64,000 nucleotides of DNA from JAUIAS01 sp030425395 (GCA_043553855.1 CP121336.1:3844001-3908000), one strand, 5' to 3'; positions 50,126-59,836 are shown, counted from the stretch's first letter. Made by a program: numbers and translations. The notes: a model not told the origin generated them from the letters alone.

Positions 50126-50586
50126 CCGGCGGGTTGCTCCATCATCGCGGTAAATTCTGCTTCGGCGGCCATTTCACCATCGACGGTGGCAACGCCGGAG
50201 AACTTCCAGACCCGCGCGCCGGGTTTGCCGCGCTGCGTGGTCAGGCGCAGTTCCAACTGATCTCCGGGCCGGACCATGCGGCGGAATTTGCACTTGTCGA
50301 TTGCCATGAAATAGACCTGCAAATTGCGATCGGCATAGTCCATAGCCACCCCCACCATCACGGCGGCGGTCTGGGCCATCGCCTCGACGATTGTAACACC
50401 GGGCATCACGGGGTTTCCGGGAAAGTGCCCCTGAAAATGGGGTTCGTTCATGGTGACGTTCTTGATCCCCGTGGCCGAGGTATAGCCGTCGATATCAACA
50501 ACGCGATCCACCAGAAGAAATGGATAACGATGAGGAATGATCCGCTGGATCAGGGAAATGTCCGCGCTTTTCAGGTCATTCGTCAT
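50122..50586 (-). CDS. fabZ: 3-hydroxyacyl-ACP dehydratase FabZ
   Basis: 154-residue hotdog enzyme of fatty acid synthesis. Catalytic histidine and glutamate in HFQGHFPGNPVMPGVTIVEAM; N-terminal IQRIIPHRYPFLLVDRV is the family signature. The ATG at 50586 has GGAAAG 8 nt upstream. It competes with LpxA/LpxD for 3-hydroxyacyl-ACP, which explains its place in this cluster. The space upstream, where lpxD usually sits, contains only 81 nt before ompH. Confidence 0.97.
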   Translation of the reverse strand: MTNDLKSADISLIQRIIPHRYPFLLVDRVVDIDGYTSATGIKNVTMNEPHFQGHFPGNPVMPGVTIVEAMAQTAAVMVGVAMDYADRNLQVYFMAIDKCKFRRMVRPGDQLELRLTTQRGKPGARVWKFSGVATVDGEMAAEAEFTAMMEQPAG

Positions 50587-50667
50587 GGTCAGGTCTTTCC
50601 GCGCTGTTGTGTTTAACTTGGGCCAAGTCCCTAGCAACCCACGCGCAATTGGGCAAGCATCTGCGCG

Positions 50668-51231
50668 TTACTCGGCCTGTTCGTCCCGCTTGATCAGATG
50701 GCTGCCGTCACCCAGCACACTGTCTATGCGGGCAATGGCGGTATCGGTGATGTCGATGACGTTCGCGCTGATAAACACGCTGCTGCGTTCCAGAATGACC
50801 GCGGCACCGGATTCGCGCATCATACGCTCAAGCACAGGGGCCACCGCATTTAGGTAAGCCACGCGGTTGGCTTCGCGGCGTTGGGTCAGTTCGCGCGCCT
50901 TGGCGTCCTGCGTGCGGCGAATTTCCCGCACCTTTTCGTCGAACGCATCCGCGAGCACGCGAAAGGCCTCGGCATCCATTGATGGTCGGCGTTCGGTGAG
51001 GTCTTTTTCCTCGGCTGTCAATTCAGCTTCGATCCTGCGGTTTTCCGCAGCAAGGACCGCGCCATCGGCTTCGAACTCCTGTTCGAGTCGTTTTCCAAAG
51101 GCGCTGTCAATCAACAGTCTGTCCGATTCGACCGTAAGGATCGGGCTTTGCACCGTGCCAAGGTTTTGGGCCGCCACAGGCAAGCCCCCTACTGCGCCAA
51201 AAATCAGGCACAAAAGGATGCGGGCCGCCAA
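50668..51231 (-). CDS. OmpH/Skp-like periplasmic chaperone
   Basis: About 187 residues. Signal peptide (AARILLCLIFGAVGGLPVAA) followed by an OmpH domain: ILTVESDRLLIDSAFGKRLE, then a long charged coiled-coil (AAENRRIEAELTAEEKDLTE ... EIRRTQDAKARELTQRREAN), as in Skp, which shepherds outer-membrane proteins to BamA. The start is unresolved: TTG at 51231 gives a compact signal peptide and lies 26 nt after the bamA stop; TTG at 51303 would overlap bamA and add a 24-residue basic leader. No ATG or GTG is suitable. Confidence 0.9.
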   Translation of the reverse strand: MAARILLCLIFGAVGGLPVAAQNLGTVQSPILTVESDRLLIDSAFGKRLEQEFEADGAVLAAENRRIEAELTAEEKDLTERRPSMDAEAFRVLADAFDEKVREIRRTQDAKARELTQRREANRVAYLNAVAPVLERMMRESGAAVILERSSVFISANVIDITDTAIARIDSVLGDGSHLIKRDEQAE

Positions 51232-51256
51232 ACGGCGGCCCGGAATGGTGAGACGA

Positions 51257-53620
51257 TCAGAAATTGGTCGAGATCGTGAAGTCGAAGGTCTGTTCCTTGT
51301 CAAAGGTCTCTTTGCTCAGCGCGTTGGTGAAGTTGAACCGAAGCGGACCGATCGCGGTGTCCCAGAACAGTGCAAAGCCGATGACGTGGCGTGCAGATCC
51401 GTTGGCACCAACGATATTGGTTGCCCCCACGGTGTTCACGTTCTTGATATCCCAGACGTTGCCGACATCATAGAACACGCCGCCGCGCATCCCGATTTCC
51501 TCGGGCAAGCCAAGCGGGAAGTCCGCCTCGAACCGCGCCACGGCATAGAGGTTACCGCCCAGCGGATCGTCAAAACCACCTGTTTGATCGCGCGGGCCAA
51601 TCCCGCCGGGTTCAAACCCGCGCATCGTGCGTGGTCCCAGGATAAAGCGATCACTTGCGCGGCTGTTGGTGCCGGTCTTCCAATTCAACGAACCGGCCTC
51701 GAGCGTGGCACGCAGCGTGACTTCTTCGTTGAACACCTTGGTTTGGGCAACGGCACGGGCGCTGGTCTTGATGTATTCACTGTCACCGCCAAACCCGGCG
51801 TAATCCTGACTGACCTGCAAGAGGACACCAGCGTTCGGGTTCAGACCGGTAATCCGGCTGTCGAAGGTATAGGTATAGCCGAACGACAGATCGGTTTGTG
51901 GGCCAACAGCGATTTCATTGCCGATGACAGTGCCGTGCGTAGGCAGGGCACGGGCCTTCATTTCGCTTTCCTTGGCGGCCATGCGCAGTTGCAGGCGACC
52001 GTTTTCGCTGATCGGGAAGGTCAGCGACGGGCGGAAAGTAAGGCTTTCGGTGTCATAGGTCGAAAAGCTGGAATCCGCTTCGGTATAGAAGGCAGACAAT
52101 CCCAGTTCGACATCCCGGCCCAACAGGTTGGGTTCCACAAACGACAGCCCATAGGAGGCCGCGTCCTCGGCCGAGGACCAATCGAACCGCAGCCTCTGGC
52201 CCCGCCCGAGGAAGTTGTTTTCCTCAAGGCCCAGAGCGATCCCGAAACCGTCATTGACCGAGTAGGAGCCACCAAGGCTGAGTGAGCCTGTTGGCTGTTC
52301 GGTCACATCGACGCCGACGATGACCTGATCGTCCGAGCTGCCTTCGCGGGCCTGCACATCAGATTCAGAGAAGAAACCCAGGGCCCGGATGCGTTCGGCG
52401 CTTTCGCGAATTTCGCGGGGGTTGAACGGGTCGCCCTCAACGATCCGGAACTGGCGACGGATCACCCGATCAAGGGTGGTGGTGTTGCCTTCGATGTCGA
52501 TGCGCTCGACAAAAATGCGCGGGCCACGGGTCAGAACAAATTCGACATCCAGCGTCAGGTCCGCATCGTTGCGGGTGATCCGGGGTTCGACCCTGAGGAA
52601 GTCCACCGCATTGTTGAGCGCGAGGCGTTCCTGCCGGGAGATGGAGTTTTCGACAAGAGACGGCGAATAGACCACACCCGGTTTGATCTTGAGCACGTCC
52701 TGATAGGCCTGTGCGTCAATGCCGTCATATTCCGATACGGTGGTGATTTCGCCAAATGTGAATTGCTGCCCTTCTTCGACATTGAAGGTCACAAAAAACG
52801 CGTCGCGCTTGCGGGTGAGTTCGGCGTTCACGTCCTTGACGCGGAAGTCGATATAGCCGCGCGACTGATAGAAGTCGCGAAGAACCTGTTTGTCGAATTC
52901 GACCCGATCTTCAATCAACGTGTCAGAGCGCACAAAGGCGCGCAGAATGCCGGCCTGCTTTGTTTCAAGAACACGGCGCAAACGGCGGTCGGAAAAGACG
53001 CGGTTGCCAACAACCGACACGCGTTCCACCTCGATCGTGTCACCTTCGGCGATTTCAAAGATCAGATCTACGCGGTTGTCGCCACGGCGAATGATGCGCG
53101 GCGTGGCGGTGGCGGCGATGCGGCCTTGTTGGCTATAGGCTTCGGCGATGGTCGCCGCGTCCTTTTCGGCCTGCGCCGGGTTGAGAACCCGGCGCGGCGC
53201 GGATTGAATAAACCCTTCGAGGTCTTCGTCCTTGATCCGCTTGTTCCCCTCAAAGGCCAAGCGGATGATGACCGGGTATTCCTTGACCGAGATAACAAGC
53301 GTGCCGCCGCGCGGCTCTATTTCGACGGATTCGAACAATCCGCTGTTCACGATGCGCTGATAGGCGTCGTTCAGCTCACCAGCCGAGACCGTTTCACCGC
53401 GAGCGATTCCCGCGTAGGTCAGAATCGTGCCGGATTCGATACGCTGATTTCCCTGAACAGAGACAGCATTGAACCGGTAATCCTGTGCGGCGGAAACGGT
53501 CGGAAAAACCATCAAAGCCATTGCAATGCTTAGGAAAAGCGCGAGCGGTGCGGACCACAACATATGGACCTTGTTAAATCGGAAGCCGCAGGATTTACCC
53601 GCGATTGTCCCCTGTCCCAT
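51257..53620 (-). CDS. bamA: outer membrane protein assembly factor BamA
   Basis: 787-residue outer-membrane insertase. Signal peptide ends near residue 45 (VFPTVSAAQ). Five POTRA domains occupy about 46-440, starting YRFNAVSVQGNQRIESGTIL, with later POTRA signatures such as GRIAATATPRIIRRGDNRVD and VERIDIEGNTTTLDRVIRRQ. The C-terminal 16-strand barrel contains the lid-loop motif FEPGGIGPRD (VRGF/Y-type region RTMRGFEPGGIG) and ends in phenylalanine (TFDFTISTNF), the outer-membrane signature. Confidence 0.97.
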   Translation of the reverse strand: MGQGTIAGKSCGFRFNKVHMLWSAPLALFLSIAMALMVFPTVSAAQDYRFNAVSVQGNQRIESGTILTYAGIARGETVSAGELNDAYQRIVNSGLFESVEIEPRGGTLVISVKEYPVIIRLAFEGNKRIKDEDLEGFIQSAPRRVLNPAQAEKDAATIAEAYSQQGRIAATATPRIIRRGDNRVDLIFEIAEGDTIEVERVSVVGNRVFSDRRLRRVLETKQAGILRAFVRSDTLIEDRVEFDKQVLRDFYQSRGYIDFRVKDVNAELTRKRDAFFVTFNVEEGQQFTFGEITTVSEYDGIDAQAYQDVLKIKPGVVYSPSLVENSISRQERLALNNAVDFLRVEPRITRNDADLTLDVEFVLTRGPRIFVERIDIEGNTTTLDRVIRRQFRIVEGDPFNPREIRESAERIRALGFFSESDVQAREGSSDDQVIVGVDVTEQPTGSLSLGGSYSVNDGFGIALGLEENNFLGRGQRLRFDWSSAEDAASYGLSFVEPNLLGRDVELGLSAFYTEADSSFSTYDTESLTFRPSLTFPISENGRLQLRMAAKESEMKARALPTHGTVIGNEIAVGPQTDLSFGYTYTFDSRITGLNPNAGVLLQVSQDYAGFGGDSEYIKTSARAVAQTKVFNEEVTLRATLEAGSLNWKTGTNSRASDRFILGPRTMRGFEPGGIGPRDQTGGFDDPLGGNLYAVARFEADFPLGLPEEIGMRGGVFYDVGNVWDIKNVNTVGATNIVGANGSARHVIGFALFWDTAIGPLRFNFTNALSKETFDKEQTFDFTISTNF

Positions 53621-53690
53621 GGATCAGAACCTATTTTTTAGCAGCTATTGACCCCTGAGTATCGGGAATGTCCCGCGTTGTCAAAACCAC

Positions 53691-53722
53691 AAAAAGGCCC
53701 GCAACGCGATAAGTTGCGGGCC
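53691..53722 (-). terminator. intrinsic terminator behind the 42-codon gene
   Basis: On the minus strand, a perfect 10-bp stem (GGCCCGCAAC / GTTGCGGGCC) with a 7-nt loop followed by TTTTTG. It sits about 70 nt upstream of bamA and would separate bamA transcription from the upstream rseP operon. Confidence 0.88.
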
Positions 53723-53792
53723 GTTCTGACGAACCCGGAACGAGGGCGGTCCGGGCGCGAAAAAGGAAGGTCTGATTTGGCGCGCGCAGCGC

Positions 53793-53921
53793 TTAAAGAA
53801 AGCTCACGACATAGGCAGCCGTCGCCAAAGACAGGGCAATCGTGCCCACATAAAGCAAACGATCACCGTTAATCTCGAACAAGAGACTCAAACCGCGATA
53901 ACTGTTCTGAATGGTTTGCAT
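53793..53921 (-). CDS. 42-residue membrane protein between rseP and bamA
   Basis: Short gene with ATG at 53921, AAGGA 8 nt upstream, stop at 53793 and a strong terminator behind. Product: a short polar N-terminus (MQTIQNSYRGLSLLFEINGD) and one hydrophobic helix (LLYVGTIALSLATAAYVVSF). I do not recognise a described function. Its own ribosome-binding site and terminator support it being real; position between two envelope-biogenesis genes hints at an envelope role. Confidence 0.75.
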   Translation of the reverse strand: MQTIQNSYRGLSLLFEINGDRLLYVGTIALSLATAAYVVSFL

Positions 53922-54080
53922 AGCGTACATCCTTTTGCGATGTTGTTACCATGCCTCTTGTTTGGGGCGGGAATTGGGCAGAGATATGACCTTTCCGCCC
54001 AAAACACCTTTTATTACGGGGTGTTCACCAGCCCACCCGGTCCATGGCCGCACCAGTGTCCATCAGACCTTGGCCTGCGT

Positions 54081-55433
54081 TCATGGGCAGAAGATATCGT
54101 TACCCAAGGCAAAGACCATCATTGCCAGGATCAGTCCGATCCCCACCGTCATCAGAATTCGCAGCGCCGTATCGTTGGGCGGACGGCCTGTTACTGCTTC
54201 ATAGGCATAAAATAGGAGGTGACCGCCATCCAGTGCAGGCACAGGGAACAGGTTCAAAAGCCCCACCGCAGTGGACAGCACAGCGATGAACCAGATGAAG
54301 TTTTCGGCCCCCTGCGACGCCATCGACCCCGAGGTTTCCGCGATGCCAAGCGGCCCCGAAAGGTTACACGTCGAAATCGCACCCGTCACGATATGCCACA
54401 GCCCCGACATGGAACTTTGGATAACCGACCAGGTTTGCGCGGCACCGCCCTGAATGGCCTGAAACACGCCCGTGGGCCGCGTTGCGGGATCGAATGCCAT
54501 GCCGCCGGCAATGCCAATACGCCACTGGGGCGCAAACCCGCCATCCGGCAAAGGTTCATCCACCCTTTTGGGTGCCAGCGCAAATTCCATCACCTGTCCG
54601 TCGCGCCACACATCCAAAAGCAAAACCCGCCCATTGGACGATTCCACTGCATCCTTCAGTTCCTGAAAGGCAAAGATCGGCGCACCATCTATCGCGGTGA
54701 TCACGTCACCGGGCTTGAGCTCGATATCGTCGGCTGCGCTGCGCGGAGCCACCTGACGCACGTGTGGCGGAAACAGATACGGTCCGTCCACCGACAGAGC
54801 GCGCCCGTCGCGCATGATGTCATATTGCAGGACAGGCTGCTGCGGAATTCCGTCGGTAAAGCTTTTCCATTGGCTCGCCTCGTCAAATGACGGAGCCGGA
54901 GTGCCTGCAATGGCTGTGATTTCGTCGCCTTCCTGAAGGCCATAGAACCCAGCGGGCAGATCGCGTGTTTCACCGACGCGCAGGGGATCGGTCGCGACCC
55001 CTTGGACCGCGAAGACGGCACCGAAAACGATAATCGACATCAGAAAGTTGAACGCGGGCCCCGCCGCAACGGTGGCCGCACGCGCCCAAAGGGGCGCACC
55101 ATGCATCGTGCGACGCAGCGCCACCGGATCTTCGGCCACGGCTGCAAGTGCGTCCTCATCCTTGCCCGAGGCCGCATCCGCGTCCCCGGCGAATTTCACA
55201 TATCCGCCAAATGGCAGCAGCGCGAATTGCCAGCGCGTTCCATGACGATCAACGCGGGAAAGCAGAACCGGACCGAAGCCCAAAGAAAACACCTCGGCAT
55301 GAATGCCGGACCAGCGCCCGACAATGTAATGGCCGTATTCATGCACCGCCACAATGATCGACAATGCCAGAACAAACGCCAGCACCGTCCAGACAAGCCC
55401 GCCAAACTGCGGAATGAGACCGATTACATCCAC
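54081..55433 (-). CDS. rseP: site-2 protease RseP
   Basis: 450-residue inner-membrane zinc metalloprotease. HEYGH at 31-35 gives the zinc ligands H31 and H35 with catalytic E32; the LDG motif is in FPVPALDGGHLLFYAYE. Two PDZ domains lie between (around GLQEGDEITAIAGTP and LKPGDVITAIDGAPIF). It cleaves anti-sigma factors and signal-peptide remnants. One base separates its start from the dxr stop. Confidence 0.97.
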   Translation of the reverse strand: MDVIGLIPQFGGLVWTVLAFVLALSIIVAVHEYGHYIVGRWSGIHAEVFSLGFGPVLLSRVDRHGTRWQFALLPFGGYVKFAGDADAASGKDEDALAAVAEDPVALRRTMHGAPLWARAATVAAGPAFNFLMSIIVFGAVFAVQGVATDPLRVGETRDLPAGFYGLQEGDEITAIAGTPAPSFDEASQWKSFTDGIPQQPVLQYDIMRDGRALSVDGPYLFPPHVRQVAPRSAADDIELKPGDVITAIDGAPIFAFQELKDAVESSNGRVLLLDVWRDGQVMEFALAPKRVDEPLPDGGFAPQWRIGIAGGMAFDPATRPTGVFQAIQGGAAQTWSVIQSSMSGLWHIVTGAISTCNLSGPLGIAETSGSMASQGAENFIWFIAVLSTAVGLLNLFPVPALDGGHLLFYAYEAVTGRPPNDTALRILMTVGIGLILAMMVFALGNDIFCP

Positions 55434-55434
55434 T

Positions 55435-56610
55435 CTATTTTCCTGCTCTCTCTGCCATTATCCCATCCGCCTTCTTCCGTGCGAGATGGTCCGTCTTCAG
55501 GACATTATCAAGGGACATTGGGGCGTCAATAAGACCCGCTTCTGCCTCAAATTGGCCGAGAACCTCCTCAACCACCGACGCCATGTCCACAAAACCGATA
55601 CGCCCGGCGATAAACGCGTCCAGCGCGCGTTCCTTGGCCGCGTTGAAAACTGCACCCGACAATCCGCCGCGTTCCATGACCTGCCGCGCAAGACGAAGCG
55701 CGGGATAACGCGCCTCGTCAGGGGCGCGAAAGTTAAGCTGCGAAACCCGCGCCAGATCCAGCCGCTCGACCGGTAGATCGCGCCGCTCGGGCCAGTGCAA
55801 GGCAAAGCCAATGGCATGACGCATGTCCGGCGGGCCGACATGGGCCATCAAGGCCCCGTCAACAAAGCCAACCAGCGCGTGTATCATCGATTCGGGGTGG
55901 ATGATGGTTTCTATCTGCTCCGACCGAACGCCAAAAAACTCTTTGGTTTCAATTAGCTCCAGCGCCTTGTTGAACATTGAGGCACTGTCGATGGTAATAC
56001 GCTGGCCCATCGCCCAGTTGGGGTGGCTCGATGCTTGCGCCAATGTGGCCTTTGCCAGCTCCTCGATCGGCCAATCGCGAAACGCCCCCCCCGACGCGGT
56101 AATAATGATCCTCTCGACGGCGGCGATGTCTTCTCCGATCAGCGCCTGAAACACCGCCGAATGTTCGCTGTCCACCGGCAACAGACGCGCCCCGCTGCGC
56201 ACCGCTGTGTCCAGCACCAAGGCGCCTGCACAGACCAAGGTTTCCTTGTTGGCCAGTGCCAACGTCGCGCCCTGTTCAAGGGCTGTCAGACCCGGGGCAA
56301 GCCCTGCCGCCCCGACAATGGCCGACATCACCCAATCCGCAGGCCGTGCCGCCGCTTCGATCAAGGCATTGTGACCGGCCGCCGCCGCAACGCCAGACCC
56401 TTTGAGGGCGGCGCGCAGGTCGTCAAGGCGATCGTCATGAGCGGTCACGGCCACATCGGCCCCAAGGCGTCGCGCATCCGCAGCCAGTTGGGCGATATTC
56501 CCCGCACCTGTCAGAGCGACCACATCGTAATCCTGTGGCGCGCGCGCAATCAGGTCGATTGTATTCTGACCGATGGACCCGGTTGCACCAAAAATCGAAA
56601 CGCGACGCAT
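55435..56610 (-). CDS. dxr: 1-deoxy-D-xylulose 5-phosphate reductoisomerase
   Basis: 391-residue NADPH enzyme of the MEP isoprenoid pathway. NADPH loop SIFGATGSIGQNTIDLI at residues 5-21; substrate/metal segments LANKETLVCAG, LLPVDSEHSAVFQ and TASGGAFRDWP; the C-terminal IDSASMFNKALELIE is diagnostic. It starts 4 nt after cdsA and runs into rseP. Confidence 0.97.
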   Translation of the reverse strand: MRRVSIFGATGSIGQNTIDLIARAPQDYDVVALTGAGNIAQLAADARRLGADVAVTAHDDRLDDLRAALKGSGVAAAAGHNALIEAAARPADWVMSAIVGAAGLAPGLTALEQGATLALANKETLVCAGALVLDTAVRSGARLLPVDSEHSAVFQALIGEDIAAVERIIITASGGAFRDWPIEELAKATLAQASSHPNWAMGQRITIDSASMFNKALELIETKEFFGVRSEQIETIIHPESMIHALVGFVDGALMAHVGPPDMRHAIGFALHWPERRDLPVERLDLARVSQLNFRAPDEARYPALRLARQVMERGGLSGAVFNAAKERALDAFIAGRIGFVDMASVVEEVLGQFEAEAGLIDAPMSLDNVLKTDHLARKKADGIMAERAGK

Positions 56611-56614
56611 GCCG

Positions 56615-57421
56615 TTACATCCCGACCGGCGGGAAACCCACGATCGGTCCTGCAACCAGCAGGAAGGCTGATGCCCCCAGCATCCCGTCGAACCGGTCCA
56701 GCACGCCGCCGTGTCCGGGGATAAGGGCGCTGCTGTCCTTGACATCCGAGCGCCGCTTGATCGCGCTCTCGGCGATGTCTCCAAGTTGCGATGCCATCGC
56801 AACGGATACGGACATTCCGATCAAAGAAGCGTCCGCCCCGGTTTGCATCATGAAGACAAAGGCCACGACGGCTGCCCCGGCCCAGCCCGCAACGGTGCCT
56901 GACCACGTCTTTTTCGGACTGACGCGGGGCCAGAACTTTGGTCCGCCAATCAGGCGCCCGGCGAAATACCCGGCCACGTCCGTGACCACGACAACCGAAA
57001 CCAGCCAAAGCATCCACAACAGGCCAAAATCGTCGCGAACCCCCATCAGGCCGAAACCAGCCAGCATGATCAGCATTGCATAGGTGACGAAAACGCGGCG
57101 CCCCTCGGTCAGCTTTGCAAGACCTGCGAGCGCGGGAAGAAACAGGACCGGCAAGCCAAGCCCGGCGGGCAGGTAGATCGCCGCCATCGCGGAAACCCCG
57201 GCAATCGCACCAAGCCCGGCCGCAAGGCCGGGTTGATCCGGATCTTGGTTGGTCGCGGAAACCATCCGAACCAATTCCCAGATCATCACCCCACAGAGCA
57301 CCGCTGCAAAGACATGAAACACGTGACCGCCCGCAGCCACAGCCGCCAGTCCCACCACCAACATTACCAAAGCCGACGCCACCCGCGCCGCGAGGTCAGA
57401 CCACTGCCCTGCCCCGCTCAT
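56615..57421 (-). CDS. cdsA: phosphatidate cytidylyltransferase
   Basis: 268-residue inner-membrane enzyme making CDP-diacylglycerol from phosphatidate and CTP. About seven hydrophobic segments; C-terminal signature region includes DVAGYFAGRLIGGPKF, SPKKTWSGTVAGW and KRRSDVKDSSALIPGHGG, with the metal-binding aspartate. The start overlaps the uppS stop by 4 nt as ATGA. Confidence 0.96.
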   Translation of the reverse strand: MSGAGQWSDLAARVASALVMLVVGLAAVAAGGHVFHVFAAVLCGVMIWELVRMVSATNQDPDQPGLAAGLGAIAGVSAMAAIYLPAGLGLPVLFLPALAGLAKLTEGRRVFVTYAMLIMLAGFGLMGVRDDFGLLWMLWLVSVVVVTDVAGYFAGRLIGGPKFWPRVSPKKTWSGTVAGWAGAAVVAFVFMMQTGADASLIGMSVSVAMASQLGDIAESAIKRRSDVKDSSALIPGHGGVLDRFDGMLGASAFLLVAGPIVGFPPVGM

Positions 57422-58152
57422 GCGCGGGCCCCGCCATAGCGCCGGTCGCGGCTGGCATAGGATTGGCACAGGGTTTCAAGCTCTTGCGCCGTGAAATCGG
57501 GCCAGAGCGTGTCGATGAATTCGTATTCGGCATAGGCCGACTGCCACAACAGAAAATTGGAAATCCGCGCCTCGCCGCTGGTGCGGATCACGAGATCTGG
57601 ATCGGGCAACACCCGTGTATCCAGATAGCGCGGAAGGGTTTCCTCATCCACATCCGCCGGGGCCAGTTTGCCTGCGGCGACATCTTCGGCAAGAAGTTTG
57701 GTGGCGCGCGCCACCTCGTCCCGGCCACCATAATTGATAGCGATGGTCAGGTGGATGCCGTCGTTGGTTTCGGTCAGGGTTTCCAGCTCGTCCATCAGCT
57801 CGATCAATTTCTGATCCAGCTTGACCCGGTCACCGATAAACCGCACCCGAACGTCGTTTTCCACAAGAGACCGTGTTTCGTGCAGGATGTATCGCCGGAA
57901 CAGGTTCATCAACCCCGCGACCTCGACCTGGGTCCGCTTCCAGTTCTCGGTCGAAAAGGCAAAAATCGTCAGGTAGCGGATGCCCAACCCGGCAGCGGCC
58001 TCGACCACTTCGCGCACCCGGCGCGCGCCCGCATGATGGCCAAACAGGCGCGGACGGCCTCGTGCCTGCGCCCAACGGCCATTGCCATCCATGATGATGG
58101 CAACGTGATTGGGGGCCTTGGCCAAAGGCGCGACTGCTGTTGGATTGGGCAT
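57418..58152 (-). CDS. uppS: undecaprenyl diphosphate synthase (cis-prenyltransferase)
   Basis: 244-residue enzyme elongating farnesyl diphosphate to the C55 lipid carrier for cell-wall synthesis. Catalytic aspartate and diphosphate-binding region IIMDGNGRWAQARGRPR near residues 17-35; FAFSTENWKR and ALTIAINYGGRDE-type LTIAINYGGRDEVARA; C-terminal PDLVIRTSGEARISNFLLWQ. It lies 11 nt after frr. Confidence 0.97.
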   Translation of the reverse strand: MPNPTAVAPLAKAPNHVAIIMDGNGRWAQARGRPRLFGHHAGARRVREVVEAAAGLGIRYLTIFAFSTENWKRTQVEVAGLMNLFRRYILHETRSLVENDVRVRFIGDRVKLDQKLIELMDELETLTETNDGIHLTIAINYGGRDEVARATKLLAEDVAAGKLAPADVDEETLPRYLDTRVLPDPDLVIRTSGEARISNFLLWQSAYAEYEFIDTLWPDFTAQELETLCQSYASRDRRYGGARA

Positions 58153-58163
58153 GCTGCGCTGTC

Positions 58164-58727
58164 TCAGACCTGCATGATCTCGGCTTGCTTGCTCTCAAGC
58201 GCCGCATCGACCGCAGCGATCATCTGGTTGGTCAGATCCTGAACCTCGGATTCCCAGAATTTCTGATCGTCTTCGGACATCCCGTCCGCCTTGGCCTTCT
58301 TGATCTGGTCCATGCCGTCCCGGCGAACATTGCGGATCGCGACGCGCGCGCCTTCGGCATATTGTCCGGCGACCTTGGTCAACTCGCGGCGACGCTCTTC
58401 GTTAAGCTCAGGGATCGGCAGCATGATGATGGTGCCGTTCAGCTGCGGGTTGATGCCCAGACCGCTTTCGCGGATGGCCTTTTCGACCTTACCGACAAGA
58501 CCCTTGTCCCAGACATTGATTGTCACCATGCGCGGCTCGGGCACGTTGACGGTACCGACCTGATTGATCGGCGTCATCTGCCCGTAGGCGTCCACCTGCA
58601 CCGGTTCCAGCATCGAAGAACTCGCACGCCCGGTGCGCAACGATGCAAATTCAGTCTTCAATGAACTCATGGCACCATCCATTCGGCGCTTGAGATCATC
58701 GGTATCCAGTTCGAAATCGTCAGCCAT
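58164..58727 (-). CDS. frr: ribosome recycling factor
   Basis: 187-residue factor that splits post-termination ribosomes with EF-G. Conserved segments: LRTGRASSSMLEPVQVDAYG, VNVPEPRMVTINVWDKG and LTKVAGQYAEGARVAIRNVR. Length is normal. The gap to pyrH upstream is 257 bp and holds a family A repeat, wider than the usual pyrH-frr spacing. Confidence 0.98.
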   Translation of the reverse strand: MADDFELDTDDLKRRMDGAMSSLKTEFASLRTGRASSSMLEPVQVDAYGQMTPINQVGTVNVPEPRMVTINVWDKGLVGKVEKAIRESGLGINPQLNGTIIMLPIPELNEERRRELTKVAGQYAEGARVAIRNVRRDGMDQIKKAKADGMSEDDQKFWESEVQDLTNQMIAAVDAALESKQAEIMQV

Positions 58728-58855
58728 CTGCTCTCTCTTCTCCCGGTCGCTTGAAACCGTCCCGCGATCTATACGCGCTCACCCGTCGATTTGTCCATGC
58801 GCTGATCGCACCCGATCCGCCGTGCGGTGCCGCGCCGGGCGCGGCAAAATAATCA

Positions 58856-58918
58856 TTTGCGCCGCGCTGCGCGCGTCGCGGGGTGCCTCCGGCGGGGGTA
58901 TTTGAAACGAGAAAGAAG
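58856..58918 (-). repeat. interspersed repeat, family A copy 2
   Basis: Reverse complement of the 16388-16450 element, 61 of 63 positions identical. It lies between pyrH and frr, two genes on the same strand, unlike the other copies near convergent ends. Confidence 0.9.
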
Positions 58919-58984
58919 CGGCACCGAGTCAAACGCTTTTGCGGCACGCACACCTGCAACCGTTCCGCCCGCAGGCAATCATCG

Positions 58985-59722
58985 CTAGCCTTGCACCTTG
59001 GTATAGGTGCCCTTGCCCGCCAGAATGCCCCGGAAGCCACCCGGTTCATCAAGGGAAAACACGATAATCGGCAAGTTGTTGTCGCGCGCGAGCGCGATGG
59101 CGGATGCATCCATGACCCCGAGGCGTTTGGCCAGACAATCATCGTAGCTGACCGTATCATAGCGCACCGCATCGGCGTGCTTGACAGGATCCTTGTCGTA
59201 AACGCCGTCAACCTTGGTGCCTTTGAAGATTGCCTCGCAGTTCATTTCATTGGCGCGCAGGGTGGCCGCGGTGTCGGTGGTAAAATACGGATTGCCCGTG
59301 CCGGCAGCAAAGATGCACACCCGCTTCTTTTCAAGGTGGCGCACGGCGCGGCGGCGGATATAGGGTTCTGCGACCTCGTTCATGGTGATCGCGCTGATCA
59401 CGCGGGTAAAGACGCCCAGGCCTTCCAGCGCCGATTGCAGGGCCAGCGCATTCATCACTGTGGCCAGCATGCCCATGTAATCGGCGGTGGTCCGTTCCAT
59501 GCCCTGCGCCGAGCCTTGCAATCCCCGGAAGATATTGCCCCCGCCAATGACCATGCAGATTTCGACGCCCAGATCATGCACCGATTTCACCTCTGCCGCG
59601 ATACGTTCCACGGTTGGCGGGTGCAGCCCGAATCCTTGGGGTCCCATGAGCGCTTCGCCCGAGATCTTGAGCATTACGCGGCTGAACTTGGTCTGGGCCT
59701 CGGGTTGGGCGGCGTCGGTCAT
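58985..59722 (-). CDS. pyrH: UMP kinase
   Basis: 245-residue bacterial UMP kinase of the amino-acid kinase fold. Nucleotide segments: VMLKISGEALMG, CMVIGGGNIFRG, RTTADYMGMLATVMNALAL and FAAGTGNPYFTTDTAA. GGAG lies 7 nt before the ATG at 59722. rpsB and tsf, its usual upstream neighbours, are absent: miaA is divergent on the other side. Confidence 0.98.
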   Translation of the reverse strand: MTDAAQPEAQTKFSRVMLKISGEALMGPQGFGLHPPTVERIAAEVKSVHDLGVEICMVIGGGNIFRGLQGSAQGMERTTADYMGMLATVMNALALQSALEGLGVFTRVISAITMNEVAEPYIRRRAVRHLEKKRVCIFAAGTGNPYFTTDTAATLRANEMNCEAIFKGTKVDGVYDKDPVKHADAVRYDTVSYDDCLAKRLGVMDASAIALARDNNLPIIVFSLDEPGGFRGILAGKGTYTKVQG

Positions 59723-59836
59723 GTTGCACTCCGGCAGTTGGCAGGTCAAAATCCTCGGCAAAATGTCTGAAAACCGCGCGGTATTCAATGTGTGTGCTGC
59801 ACATTCGTCGCGCGCCCTGTGAATTGGGTGCAAACT

